Shown here piece after piece: positions 41,532 to 50,092 of a DNA stretch of 64,000 nucleotides; position 1 is the first letter of the stretch; each line of letters starts with the position of its first letter. Where the stretch lies: positions 1 to 64,000 of the forward strand of contig NZ_LQBK01000033.1 of NCBI RefSeq assembly GCF_001483755.1, written 5' to 3'. Origin of the DNA: Kocuria rosea subsp. polaris. GTDB lineage: Bacteria > Actinomycetota > Actinomycetes > Actinomycetales > Micrococcaceae. Under the pieces are notes generated by a model, which saw nothing but the letters and a program-made list of their open reading frames with translations, did no database searches and was not told where the DNA came from. A program made the position numbers and the translations under genes.

Positions 41532-42131
41532 TCAGTGCGACGCGCCGGGCGGGGACGGCGATGTGACGTCCGTCTCGGCGAACCACACGGTGGTCTCCCC
41601 GTGCCGCTTCTGCTCGAACCGGCGCAGTCCCTGCGGCCAGCCGGGCTCCGGGGACCGGGAGGAGCGCTCGACCACGACCACCCCGCCCTCCCGCAGCCGG
41701 CCCGCCAGCGGGGCGAGGGCCGCGGTGAGCTCGGCCTCCGGGAGGGGGTAGGGCGGGTCGGCCAGGACCAGGTCCCACGGCCCCTCGGCGGGATCCGCCA
41801 GGTAGGCGCCGACCGCCCCGTGCCGGACCGTGACGACGTCGTCGCGCCCGAGGGCCCCGTGGACCGTCCCGGCGTTGGCGCGGCAGACCCGCGCCGCCCC
41901 CGCGTGCCGCTCCACGAGCGTCACGGCGGCCGCGCCGCGGCTCGCGGCCTCGCAGCCGAGGGCCCCCGAGCCCGCGAACAGGTCCAGGACCAGTGCGTCC
42001 CGGAGCATGCCCCAGGCCTCGAGCCGGGCGAAGAGCGACTCCTTGACCCGGTCGGTCGTGGGCCGGGTGTCCCGGCCCGGCACGGAGCGCAGGCGCAGCC
42101 CTCCGGCGGCCCCGGCGATGATCCTGCTCAC
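41532..42131 (-). CDS. rsmD: 16S rRNA (guanine966-N2)-methyltransferase RsmD
   Basis: Methylates G966 of 16S rRNA with S-adenosylmethionine. The 199-residue chain has the family start SRIIAGAAGGLRL, SAM-binding LDLFAGSGALGCEAASRG (about 49-66) and catalytic DPPY at 125-128. GTG start with a GGAGG-like site upstream. It follows recG by about 80 bases containing a triple repeat. Its usual partner coaD is about 4 kb away. Confidence 0.95.
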   Translation of the reverse strand: MSRIIAGAAGGLRLRSVPGRDTRPTTDRVKESLFARLEAWGMLRDALVLDLFAGSGALGCEAASRGAAAVTLVERHAGAARVCRANAGTVHGALGRDDVVTVRHGAVGAYLADPAEGPWDLVLADPPYPLPEAELTAALAPLAGRLREGGVVVVERSSRSPEPGWPQGLRRFEQKRHGETTVWFAETDVTSPSPPGASH

Positions 42132-42156
42132 GCGTGCTCCCCTCCTCTCCTGCGCG

Positions 42157-42201
42157 GTCCCTGGTGCTGCCGTCCGTGGCGCTGCGGTCCGTGGTGCTGC
42201 G
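42157..42201. repeat. Three 15-base tandem repeats between recG and rsmD
   Basis: Units start at 42157, 42172 and 42187 (GTCCcTGGTGCTGCc, GTCCGTGGcGCTGCG, GTCCGTGGTGCTGCG). They lie immediately after the recG stop, between it and rsmD. Confidence 0.85.
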
Positions 42202-42210
42202 GCACGGCGC

Positions 42211-44508
42211 TCAGCCCCGGTCCAGGAACGCCTCGGCGTCCGGGTCGAGGTAGCGCTCGATGGCCTCGGCCAGCTCGGGGTGCTCGAGCAGCTGGGGGTC
42301 CTCGCCCAGGACGGTCACGGCGTCCCGGCGGGCCCGCTCGATGAGCTCGGCGTCGTCCAGGGCCCGCAGCAGGCGCAGGGTCGAGCGGCCCCCGGACTGG
42401 GCGGCGCCCAGGATGTCGCCCTCCCGGCGCAGCTCGAGGTCCGCGCGCGCGAGCTCGAAGCCGTCCGTGGACGCGGCCACCACCTCGATCCGCTCCCGCG
42501 ACGGGTGCTCGGCGGGGCGCCGGGTGACGAGCAGGCACGTCCCGGCGTGCCCGCCGCGCCCGATCCGGCCGCGCAGCTGGTGCAGCTGGGAGATGCCGAA
42601 CCGGTCGGCGTCCACGATGATCATCAGCGTGGCGTTGGGCACGTCCACGCCGACCTCGACCACGGTGGTGCACACGAGCAGCGGCACGTCCCCCGCCGCG
42701 AACTCCTCCATGAGGCGGGACTTCCGGTCCGGGTCGAGCCGGCCGTGCAGCACCTCGGCGCGCACGCCGGCCAGCACGGGCTCGGCGGCCACGAGCTCCG
42801 CCAGCCAGGTGACGGACGCCAGCGCCGCCTCGGACTCCTCGTCCGCCGAGGCCGCCGCGAGCGCCGACTCCGCGAGGGAGGCGTGCGGCGGCGGCTCCTC
42901 GTCGTCGCCGATCTTGGGCGCGACCACGTACACCTGACGGCCCGCGTCGATCTCCTCCCGGGCCCGGCGCCACAGCCGCCGCTCCCAGCCCGGGTGCTCC
43001 ACGAGCCCCACGGTGTGGGTGGCGATCGGCTGCCGGCCGGCCGGGAGCTCGTCGAGGACGGAGACGTCCAGGTCCCCGAAGACGGTCATCGCCACGGTGC
43101 GGGGGATGGGGGTCGCGGTCATCACCAGCAGGTGCGGGGGCCGCCCGGCCTTGTCCCGCAGCCGGTCCCGCTGCTCCACCCCGAAGCGGTGCTGCTCGTC
43201 CACCACGACCAGCCCGAGGTCGGCGAACTGCACGACCTCCGAGAGCAGGGCGTGGGTGCCGATGACGATCCCGGCCTCCCCCGACGCGATCCGCAGCAGG
43301 GCCCGCTTGCGCGCCGCGGCGCCCATGGACCCGGTGAGCAGCACGACCTGCGTGCCGTCCGGGTCCCCGCCGAGCAGGCCCGCCTGCGCGAGCGGGCCGA
43401 GGGAGCGGACCACGGACCCGTGGTGCTGGGCGGCGAGCACCTCGGTGGGGGCCAGCAGCGCGGCCTGCGCGCCGGAGTCGACGACCTGCAGCATCGCCCG
43501 CAGGGCCACGAGGGTCTTGCCGGAGCCGACGTCCCCCTGGAGCAGCCGGTTCATGGGACGGGTGCCGGCGAGCTCCGCCGCGAGGTCCTCCCCCACGGCG
43601 CGCTGACCGGCGGTCAGCTCGAACGGCAGCCCGGCGTCGAACCGGGCGAGGATGCCTCCGGGAACGCCCGGGCGGGCGGTGGTGGGGTGCGCGGCGAGCT
43701 CGGCGCGGCGGCGGGCCAGGGCGCACTGGAGCAGGAACGCCTCCTGGTAGCGGAACCGGCGGCGGGCCTCCCCGTGGGCCCGGGTGTCCCGGGGGCGGTG
43801 GACCTGCCAGTACGCCTCCTCGAGCCCCATGAGGCCCTCCCGCTCCAGGATCCCGTCCGGCAGCGGCTCCGGGACGGCCCCGAAGTCCACGATCGGCAGC
43901 AGCGAGTGCACGGCGCGGGCGATCTTGTCCGTGGTCAGCTTCGCCGTGGCCGGGTAGATGGGGATGGGCCGGCCCGCGCGCTCCTCGGCGGTCTCCCCCG
44001 CCTCCGGGGCGTCCGGGTCGAGGATCGCGTAGTGCGGGTTGGTCATGGTCACGGCGCCGTTGTACAGCCCGACCCGCCCGGAGAACAGGGCGTGGGTGCC
44101 CGGGGGCAGGTCCCGGGCCGCGGTCCAGGCGTTGAAGAAGCTGAGCCGCATCGTCCGCCCCGGGCCGGGGTCCCCGTCCGCGAACAGCCGCTGCGGGTCG
44201 GTGGAGGCGCGGTCCGTGATCACCACGTCCGTGATGGACCCGCGCCGGGAGCGCATCCGGCGGGTGGAGGCGTGCACCACCTCGGCCACGATGGTCACCT
44301 GCTGGTCGATGCGCAGCTCCGAGAACGGCGTGAGCTCGCCCCGCGGCATGTACCGGCGGGGGAAGTGGTCGAGCAGCTGCCCGATCGTGGACACCGAGAG
44401 CTGGCGGGCCAGCTGGTCGGCCGTGGTCTTCCCCAGCAGCCGGGCCAGCGGCTGGTCGAGCTCGGGGACCGGGTCGGGGAACGCCCCGCCGCCGTGGGGT
44501 CGGGTCAT
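42211..44508 (-). CDS. recG: ATP-dependent DNA helicase RecG
   Basis: Branch-migrating helicase that remodels stalled forks and Holliday junctions. It has 765 residues. The wedge/OB domain lies around 60-165 (GELTPFSELRIDQQ...TMTNPHYAI). Helicase motif I is GDVGSGKT at 325-332 and motif II is VVVDEQHRFG. The motif VI region HQLRGRIGRGGHAGTCLL is followed by the C-terminal TRG-like region ending DLELRREGDILGAAQSG. ATG overlaps no neighbour and lies 12 bases after the DhaL gene stop. The thiL-DhaL-recG-rsmD order is conserved. Confidence 0.96.
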   Translation of the reverse strand: MTRPHGGGAFPDPVPELDQPLARLLGKTTADQLARQLSVSTIGQLLDHFPRRYMPRGELTPFSELRIDQQVTIVAEVVHASTRRMRSRRGSITDVVITDRASTDPQRLFADGDPGPGRTMRLSFFNAWTAARDLPPGTHALFSGRVGLYNGAVTMTNPHYAILDPDAPEAGETAEERAGRPIPIYPATAKLTTDKIARAVHSLLPIVDFGAVPEPLPDGILEREGLMGLEEAYWQVHRPRDTRAHGEARRRFRYQEAFLLQCALARRRAELAAHPTTARPGVPGGILARFDAGLPFELTAGQRAVGEDLAAELAGTRPMNRLLQGDVGSGKTLVALRAMLQVVDSGAQAALLAPTEVLAAQHHGSVVRSLGPLAQAGLLGGDPDGTQVVLLTGSMGAAARKRALLRIASGEAGIVIGTHALLSEVVQFADLGLVVVDEQHRFGVEQRDRLRDKAGRPPHLLVMTATPIPRTVAMTVFGDLDVSVLDELPAGRQPIATHTVGLVEHPGWERRLWRRAREEIDAGRQVYVVAPKIGDDEEPPPHASLAESALAAASADEESEAALASVTWLAELVAAEPVLAGVRAEVLHGRLDPDRKSRLMEEFAAGDVPLLVCTTVVEVGVDVPNATLMIIVDADRFGISQLHQLRGRIGRGGHAGTCLLVTRRPAEHPSRERIEVVAASTDGFELARADLELRREGDILGAAQSGGRSTLRLLRALDDAELIERARRDAVTVLGEDPQLLEHPELAEAIERYLDPDAEAFLDRG

Positions 44509-44520
44509 CTCAGGGACGCC

Positions 44521-45447
44521 TCATCCGTCCGCCTCCGACAGGGAGGTCACCGTGAGGTTCACGGCCTGGCCGCGGGCGCCGATCACCGTGAGGGCGTCCT
44601 CCGGCCGCGGCACGTGGACGTGCACGCGCCACCGGTAGCCGTCTCCCGTCTCGGTCACCGCGCTCATGATCACGCTGGTGCCCACCTCGCTGAGCTCGTG
44701 GCGCAGCTCCGCGGCGTCCAGCGGGGTCAGCTCCACGGTGCACATCACCTCCACGCCGCCGTGCACGGCGTGCCCCGCGCCCCCGGCGCCGGCGGCCCGG
44801 GCCGCGGCGGCGTCGATCAGGGCGTCGAGCGCGTTCTCGTCACCGGCGTCGTCCCCGCCCACGGTGCGGGCGAGGGCGTCGAAGACGACGAGCATGCCCA
44901 GCGCGCCGGCGTCGACCGTGCCGGTCTCCCGCAGGACCGGGAGCTGGTCCGGGGTCACGAGCACCGCGGCGCGGGCGGCGGTGCTCACACCGGCCAGGAG
45001 CTCCTTGAGCTGCTGGTTGGACCCGTCCTCCACCTCCTGCGGCACGGGGACGGCGGCGGCCGCCTCCAGGACCGAGAGCATGGTCCCCTCCACGGGGTCC
45101 GTCAGCACGCTCCAGGCGCGCACGTGGCCGGCGTGCAGGGCGAGCCGCACGGACTCCGCGGTCATCCTCGTGCTGCCCTCCAGGGAGTGCCCCACGGCCG
45201 TGAGGAACACGGAGAACAGGGTGCCCGAGTTGCCGCGGGCCTCCTCGAGGGCGGCCTGGCCGGCGAGGGAGAGCAGCTCCCCGACGTCGCCGGTCTCGAG
45301 CACGGCGGCGGCCTCGGCCGCCGCGCGCACCGTGGTCGCGAGGTTGGTCCCGGTGTCGGCGTCCGCGACCGGGAAGACGTTGAGGGCGTTCAGGACGGGG
45401 CTGTGGCGCACGAGATCACGGTGGGCCAGGTCGAGCCACCGCCGCAT
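44521..45447 (-). CDS. DhaL/DAK2-domain protein, FakA-like but short
   Basis: DhaL-fold kinase-domain protein found upstream of recG in Gram-positive bacteria, where the relative FakA phosphorylates fatty acids. The metal-binding DxD and following loop are seen in NVFPVADADTGTNL near the N-terminus, and EEARGNSGTLFS follows. It has 308 residues from ATG 45447, whereas FakA has about 550, so the C-terminal domain is missing or very reduced. A TTG at 45480, overlapping the thiL end, would add 11 residues and is a real alternative. No ribosome-binding site decides. No FakB partner is in the window. Confidence 0.85.
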   Translation of the reverse strand: MRRWLDLAHRDLVRHSPVLNALNVFPVADADTGTNLATTVRAAAEAAAVLETGDVGELLSLAGQAALEEARGNSGTLFSVFLTAVGHSLEGSTRMTAESVRLALHAGHVRAWSVLTDPVEGTMLSVLEAAAAVPVPQEVEDGSNQQLKELLAGVSTAARAAVLVTPDQLPVLRETGTVDAGALGMLVVFDALARTVGGDDAGDENALDALIDAAAARAAGAGGAGHAVHGGVEVMCTVELTPLDAAELRHELSEVGTSVIMSAVTETGDGYRWRVHVHVPRPEDALTVIGARGQAVNLTVTSLSEADG

Positions 45448-45469
45448 GACGGCCGCGTTCGATCCGATC

Positions 45470-46576
45470 CTATGGTTCAAAGTGATCCCATCCTTCGCCG
45501 ACCGGGTGCCCGAGGGCGAGGTGCGGCGCTCGTCCGTCGAGCAGCACCCGGGGGAGGGTGTCGTCGTGCGCGGGGGGCGCGGGCGCACACGAGCCTATCG
45601 CACGGAACATTCCCGGCAGCGGCACGTCCGGCGGGAAGACCGCGAGCAGCCCGTGGTCCTCGCCGCCGGTCAGCACCCAGTCGCGGGGGTCCGTCCCGAG
45701 CAGCCGGGCGGCCGGGCGCAGGGGCCCGGCCAGTCCTTCCACGGCCGCGGCGTCGAGGTCCACGACGACGCCGCTGGCGGCCGCGACCCTGCCGGCGTCG
45801 CGGAGCAGGCCGTCGGAGAGGTCGATCATCGCGGTGGCCCCGGCGCGGGCGGCGGCGGGGCCGGCGGGCACGGGGGCGCACGGGCGCAGCTGCGCCGCGG
45901 CGAGCGCGTCCAGGGCCTCGTCCCGCCCGGGCCGGTAGCGGCGGTCCTCGAGCAGGGCCACGCCCGCGGCGGCGCGCCCGGTGGTCCCGGCGAGCGCCAC
46001 TTTGCCGCCCCGCCCCGCCCCGGACCGGAGCACCGGCTCCCGGCCCTCGAGGTCGCCCGTCACCGTGGCCGTGACCGACAGCTCCCGGCCCGCGCCGAGG
46101 TCCCCGCCGACCACCGCGCAGCGGTCCGCGCCCATGGTCTCCAGCCCGGCCACGAGGCCGCGGGCGAAGTCCAGGGGCCAGGACAGGGGCGTCTCCGGGG
46201 GGAGGGTGAGCGAGACGACGACGGCCGACGGGACGGCGCCCATCGCGGCGACGTCGGCGAGGTTCTGCGCGGCGCACTTCATCCCGGTGTCGTAGCCGGT
46301 GGTGACCGCGCCGCCGGCCCAGGCGAGACGGAAGTCCTGGTCCTGCACCTGGGTGTCCGTGGTGATCACGTACCGCCCGTCCGGGGCGGCGACCACGGCG
46401 CAGTCGTCGCCGGGGCCGACCAGCACGCGGTCCGCTCCGGGCCGCGGGGCGGCGGGACGCAGGAGCAGGGGGAGGACGCGCTCGAGCAGCTCCGCCTCGG
46501 AGAGCTCCCCGACGGTCGGCCCGGTGCCGGGCGGCGCGTGGGGCACGGGGGGCTGCTCCGCTGGGGGTCGGGTCAT
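45470..46576 (-). CDS. thiL: Thiamine-monophosphate kinase ThiL
   Basis: Phosphorylates thiamine monophosphate to the pyrophosphate cofactor. It has 368 residues with RVLVGPGDDCAVV, YVITTDTQVQDQDFRL and the family Asn/Asp signatures MKCAAQNLADVAAMGA and AMIDLSDGLLRDAGRVA. ATG at 46576 is preferred to 46585 because a TAGGAT box (46584-46589) overlaps the latter, with a 7-base gap to 46576. It is divergent from the DUF3515 gene and directly upstream of the DhaL gene. Confidence 0.94.
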   Translation of the reverse strand: MTRPPAEQPPVPHAPPGTGPTVGELSEAELLERVLPLLLRPAAPRPGADRVLVGPGDDCAVVAAPDGRYVITTDTQVQDQDFRLAWAGGAVTTGYDTGMKCAAQNLADVAAMGAVPSAVVVSLTLPPETPLSWPLDFARGLVAGLETMGADRCAVVGGDLGAGRELSVTATVTGDLEGREPVLRSGAGRGGKVALAGTTGRAAAGVALLEDRRYRPGRDEALDALAAAQLRPCAPVPAGPAAARAGATAMIDLSDGLLRDAGRVAAASGVVVDLDAAAVEGLAGPLRPAARLLGTDPRDWVLTGGEDHGLLAVFPPDVPLPGMFRAIGSCAPAPPAHDDTLPRVLLDGRAPHLALGHPVGEGWDHFEP

Positions 46577-46583
46577 GGCGCTC

Positions 46584-46634
46584 ATCCTAACGACGGCCCC
46601 GGACGCGGGAACGGGGCTCCCCGAGGATTACGCT
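46584..46634. promoter_or_regulatory. Divergent leaderless promoters of thiL and the DUF3515 gene
   Basis: TAGGAT (46584-46589) on the minus strand serves thiL with 7 bases to its ATG. TACGCT (46629-46634) on the plus strand serves the DUF3515 gene with 6 bases to its ATG. Only 39 bases separate the two boxes. Confidence 0.55.
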
Positions 46635-46640
46635 GGGGGC

Positions 46641-47132
46641 ATGCCCTCGCTCCCCCTGTCCCGATCCGCCCGCGCCGTGCTGGGGGCGGGCGCCCTGGTG
46701 GCGGTCCTGTCGGGGTGCTCCCCCGCCGTGACCGTGGACCCCGCCGAGAACGCCGCCGACCCGGGGTGCGCCCCGGCGATGCTCGCCATGCCGGAGACCG
46801 TCGGCGAGCACGACCGGCGCGAGACCACGAGCCAGGCCACCACGGCCTACGGCGAGCCCACGGCCGCGGTGGTGCGCTGCGGCGTGACCCCGCCCGGGCC
46901 CACCACGGACCCCTGCTCCGCCGTCAACGAGGTCGACTGGCTGATCCGCCAGGACGAGGACGGGAGCACGTGGACCGCCACGACCTACGGCCGGGACCCG
47001 GCGGTCGAGGTCGTCTTCGACAGCACCGCCGTGGCGTCCTCCACCCTGCTCGTGGAGCTGGGCTCCGCGGTGGAGCAGATCCCCGCGGAGCGCCGGTGCC
47101 TGGACCTGCAGGACACCGTGGAGGGCCTGTGA
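46641..47132 (+). CDS. DUF3515 family lipoprotein
   Basis: A 163-residue envelope lipoprotein. The signal peptide ARAVLGAGALVAVLSGC ends in a standard lipobox (LSGC). The mature part has Cys residues in DPGCAPAML, VVRCGV, TDPCSAVNE and RRCLDLQ, which could form disulfides, and a conserved WTATTYGRDPAVEV segment. DUF3515 is an actinobacterial family of unknown role, usually beside ddl and thiL. Here ddl lies about 4.5 kb away because of inserted genes. Leaderless start supported by TACGCT 6 bases upstream. Confidence 0.88.
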   Translation: MPSLPLSRSARAVLGAGALVAVLSGCSPAVTVDPAENAADPGCAPAMLAMPETVGEHDRRETTSQATTAYGEPTAAVVRCGVTPPGPTTDPCSAVNEVDWLIRQDEDGSTWTATTYGRDPAVEVVFDSTAVASSTLLVELGSAVEQIPAERRCLDLQDTVEGL

Positions 47133-47263
47133 CCGGCCGGACGCGGCGACCGCGGCCGCCGCGTCCCCCGGGCGTGCCGGACCGCCGGGAATAGGCCCAT
47201 GCCCCGCCGGGTTGTGGCGTGGACATGCACCCGACCGCACCACGCCCAGAAGGAGGCACACCC

Positions 47264-47569
47264 GTGGCCACCGATTACGACGAGCCCCGCGTCAAGCCCG
47301 AGGACGAGCCCGCCAACGAGTCCCTCGAGGTGATCCAGGCGCAGCGCAGCGCCACCGCGCAGAGCCCGGCGATCGACGTCGACGACGCGGACACGGCCGA
47401 GGGCATCGACCTGCCGGGGGCGGACCTGTCCCAGGAGGAGCTGCTCATCCAGGTGGTGCCCGAGCAGGACGACGAGTTCACCTGCATGTCCTGCTTCCTC
47501 GTCCGCCACCGCAGCCAGCTCGCCCGCGAGAAGGACGGCGCCCGGTACTGCATCGAGTGCGAGGGCTGA
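47264..47569 (+). CDS. DUF4193 family protein
   Basis: A 101-residue acidic protein of an actinobacterial family of unknown function. It starts VATDYDEPRVKPEDE. Two CxxC pairs, CMSC and CIEC, near the C-terminus may form a zinc ribbon. GTG start is strongly supported by AAGGAGG 7 bases upstream. It stands alone between the DUF3515 lipoprotein and a convergent ABC permease. No membrane segment. Confidence 0.88.
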   Translation: MATDYDEPRVKPEDEPANESLEVIQAQRSATAQSPAIDVDDADTAEGIDLPGADLSQEELLIQVVPEQDDEFTCMSCFLVRHRSQLAREKDGARYCIECEG

Positions 47570-47587
47570 CGGGCCCGGCCGGGCCCG
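47570..47587. terminator. Short terminator hairpin after the DUF4193 gene
   Basis: CGGGCCC (47570-47576) pairs with GGGCCCG (47581-47587) across GGCC, directly after the stop codon and before the convergent permease stop. Confidence 0.5.
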
Positions 47588-47593
47588 GACCGG

Positions 47594-48874
47594 TCACTCG
47601 TGGCGCAGGGAGGCGATGGGGTCCTTCCGGGCGGCCCGGACCGCGGGGATCGTCCCGGCCAGGAACGCGATCCCCATGACGGAGAGCACGATCAGCGCCA
47701 CCCGCCACGGCTCGAACGCGAACAGGGCCAGTCCGGGCAGCCCGGACAGGAACCCGTCGGCCAGCGCGCGGCTCAGCGCGGAGCCGCCGGCGACCCCCGT
47801 GACCGCGCCGACCACCGCCCCGAGGAAACCGATGACGACGGCCTCGAGGGAGAACAGGCCGAAGACCCGGCCCCCGCTCATCCCCATGGCCTTCATGAGC
47901 CCGATCTCGCGGGTCCGCTCCTGCACCGACATCAGCAGGGTGTTCACGATGCCGAGGCCGGCGGCCACGAGCGCGATGACGGCGCAGGCGTTGAGGATCC
48001 AGACGATGGCGTTGATCACGGCGCGGAACATCCCGAGCTGGTCCTCCACGGTGAGCCCGAGCATGTCGTGGTCCTCCAGCCGCGCCTGGATCCCGGGGGC
48101 CCGCGACATGTCCTCGACCGTGACCGTGGCCATCGCGAAGCTCTCCGGCACCTCCTCCGGGACGCCGCTGACCTGGTAGTCGTAGAGCCGTTCGTTGAAG
48201 GAGTCCGACGGGATGGGGTTCAGGGACGTCCCGACGAGGCTGGCCTGGGTGACGCCCGAGATCGTGGCCGGGAACGCCTTGTCCTGCTCCGCCATGTTCG
48301 TCATGACCACGTCGACGCGCCCGCCCACGGCGTCCCGGGCGGAGGCGAAGCCCAGGTCGGCGACCCAGCTGTCCGGGACCGCGATCTCGTCCCGGCCCGT
48401 GGCGGGGGCCCCGCCGGCCACCATCTGCAGGCCCACGGCGTCGACCGGGATCCCCGGGGAGAGCTGGAACCGGCTCCCGTCGGCGGCCTCCAGGTAGGTG
48501 GGCGCCACGGAGTACATCGGCTTCACGGAGCGCACCCCGTCGATGCCCTCGATGACCGCGATGTCCTCGGCGGTCAGTCCCTCGAAGGAGACGCCGAACC
48601 CCGTCCGGATCCGCGTGGTGTCCGGGTCGTACTCGCGGGGGCCGGAGGTCGAGGACAGCTCGATCAGCGGCTGCGACTTCTGCACGTAGAGGGCGTCGGC
48701 GTCGCCGAACGCGGCCACGGTGTCGTCGATGTACCGGTTCACCCCGGTGCCCATGCCCGAGGTGAGGGTCAGGGCGAACGCGCCGATGAAGACGGCGAGC
48801 ACGGTCAGGGCCGTGCGGATCCGCGCGCGGCGGGTGTTGGAGACCGCGGAGCCGAGCAGGTCGGGCCACCTCAC
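47594..48874 (-). CDS. FtsX/MacB-like ABC transporter permease
   Basis: A 426-residue permease with one N-terminal helix (TALTVLAVFIGAFALTL), a large extracytoplasmic domain of about 230 residues and three C-terminal helices (IALVAAGLGIVNTLLM, VVIGFLGAVVGAVTGVAG, VALIVLSVMGIAFLAG). The QERTREIGLMKAMGMSGGRVF motif is characteristic. GTG overlaps the ATPase stop (GTGA). It fits a MacAB/LolCD-type mechanotransmission pump; the cargo is unknown. Confidence 0.92.
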   Translation of the reverse strand: MRWPDLLGSAVSNTRRARIRTALTVLAVFIGAFALTLTSGMGTGVNRYIDDTVAAFGDADALYVQKSQPLIELSSTSGPREYDPDTTRIRTGFGVSFEGLTAEDIAVIEGIDGVRSVKPMYSVAPTYLEAADGSRFQLSPGIPVDAVGLQMVAGGAPATGRDEIAVPDSWVADLGFASARDAVGGRVDVVMTNMAEQDKAFPATISGVTQASLVGTSLNPIPSDSFNERLYDYQVSGVPEEVPESFAMATVTVEDMSRAPGIQARLEDHDMLGLTVEDQLGMFRAVINAIVWILNACAVIALVAAGLGIVNTLLMSVQERTREIGLMKAMGMSGGRVFGLFSLEAVVIGFLGAVVGAVTGVAGGSALSRALADGFLSGLPGLALFAFEPWRVALIVLSVMGIAFLAGTIPAVRAARKDPIASLRHE

Positions 48875-49617
48875 CGGGCGCCCCCCGCCGCTCCGAGGAC
48901 GACCTCGGCGCCCGCCGCGGCGGCCGGGGCTGCCGGGGCGGCGGCCACGACGAGACCGTCGTGCAGGTGCACCTGACGGCCGCAGCGCCGCGCGAGGTCG
49001 TCGTCGTGGGTGACGACGACGAGGGTGATGCCCTGCTCCCGGTGGAGGTCGAACAGGAGGTCCTGGACCACCGCGCCGGTGGCCGAGTCGAGGTTGCCGG
49101 TGGGCTCGTCGGCGAAGATCACGGAGGGCTCGTTGACCAGGGCGCGGGCGAGCGCCACGCGCTGCTTCTGCCCGCCGGACAGGTCGGCGGCGCGGCAGGC
49201 GGCCTTCTCCGCCACGTCCAGGCGCTCCAGAACCTCCAGGGCGCGGCGCCGGCGCAGGCCCGGGCGGACCCCCGCGATCCGCAGCGGCAGCACCACGTTC
49301 TCCAGGACCGTCTGGTCCGCCGTGAGGTAGAACTGCTGGAACACGAAGCCGAACGCGGCGTTGCGCGTCGCGTTGAGCTCGCGGGCCGTCATCGACGCCG
49401 CCGGCCTGCCGTCGAAGGACACCGTGCCGTGGGTCGGGGCGTCGAGCAGCGCGAGCAGATGCATCAGGGTCGACTTGCCCGAGCCGGACTTCCCGACGAC
49501 GGCCACGGACTCCCCGTGCCGGATCCGCAGGTCCACGCCGCGCAGCGCGGCGAACCGGGTGTCCCCCCGGCCGTAGATCTTGACCAGGCTCTCGGCCTCG
49601 AGCACCGCGGACGTCAT
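48871..49617 (-). CDS. MacB/LolD-type ABC transporter ATP-binding protein
   Basis: ATPase partner of the adjacent FtsX-like permease, 248 residues. Walker A is VGKSGSGKSTLMHLL, the signature LSGGQKQRVALARALV, Walker B VIFADEPTGNLDS and the switch His in VVTHDDDLA. The tail is Ala/Gly-rich (APAAPAAAAGAEVVLG). ATG with a G-rich AGGGGGG upstream. It lies at the edge of the long spacer before the surface protein gene. Confidence 0.93.
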   Translation of the reverse strand: MTSAVLEAESLVKIYGRGDTRFAALRGVDLRIRHGESVAVVGKSGSGKSTLMHLLALLDAPTHGTVSFDGRPAASMTARELNATRNAAFGFVFQQFYLTADQTVLENVVLPLRIAGVRPGLRRRRALEVLERLDVAEKAACRAADLSGGQKQRVALARALVNEPSVIFADEPTGNLDSATGAVVQDLLFDLHREQGITLVVVTHDDDLARRCGRQVHLHDGLVVAAAPAAPAAAAGAEVVLGAAGGAR

Positions 49618-50092
49618 CGGATCCCCCCCTGTCGGAGCGTCCGTCCCCCCGGACGGCCGCCGTGGGACCACGTCCCGCCCCCCATCATGTGCACAGGTTA
49701 ATGGCGGGGGCGAGCCGAGCCGTGTCCCCACTAGTGCAGTCCGGTGCCGGTGCGGCTCCGGGCCGCCGGCGAGGACGCCCCGGTGCCCCGGGCGCGGCGG
49801 GTCGCCCGGGGCCGGCGCTCCCGTGCGGCGGCCCGGACTCCTCCCGTCACGAATCCGTTCGCCCTTGCTAATGCGGAGATCTGGACGATAGTTAACAGCA
49901 CAGCAGTTCTTCGGCAGGGGTTCCGGCTCCGCGGGACGGGCGAACGGTCCGTCCGGGCCGAACGACGAGCGGCACGACGTGACGGGGGCCGTCCGCGCGG
50001 GGGCGCGGGAACGAGGCCGCTGGGATCGTGCCGTGCGCTGGCGGTCCTGGGGTGGGCCCGGGCCGACGACGGGATACAGGAGACACATCGAC
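49618..50092. other. Long divergent intergenic region
   Basis: A 475-base spacer between the leftward ABC operon and the rightward Ala/Pro-rich protein gene. It includes two patches with lower GC, about 49686-49740 and 49850-49905, that are candidate promoter regions. A TTAACCTG-like sequence near 49690-49705 on the minus strand could serve the ABC operon. I see no gene or clear repeat in it. Confidence 0.55.
49865..49892 (+). promoter_or_regulatory. Possible promoter of the Ala/Pro-rich protein gene
   Basis: TTGCTA (49865-49870), 16 bases, GATAGT (49887-49892), in an unusually AT-rich patch. It implies a leader of nearly 200 bases. Confidence 0.4.

Noticed and set aside
41830-46074. A 1414-residue plus-strand frame across recG, the DhaL gene and thiL
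   Set aside because: It spans several well-supported opposite-strand genes and has shadow composition.
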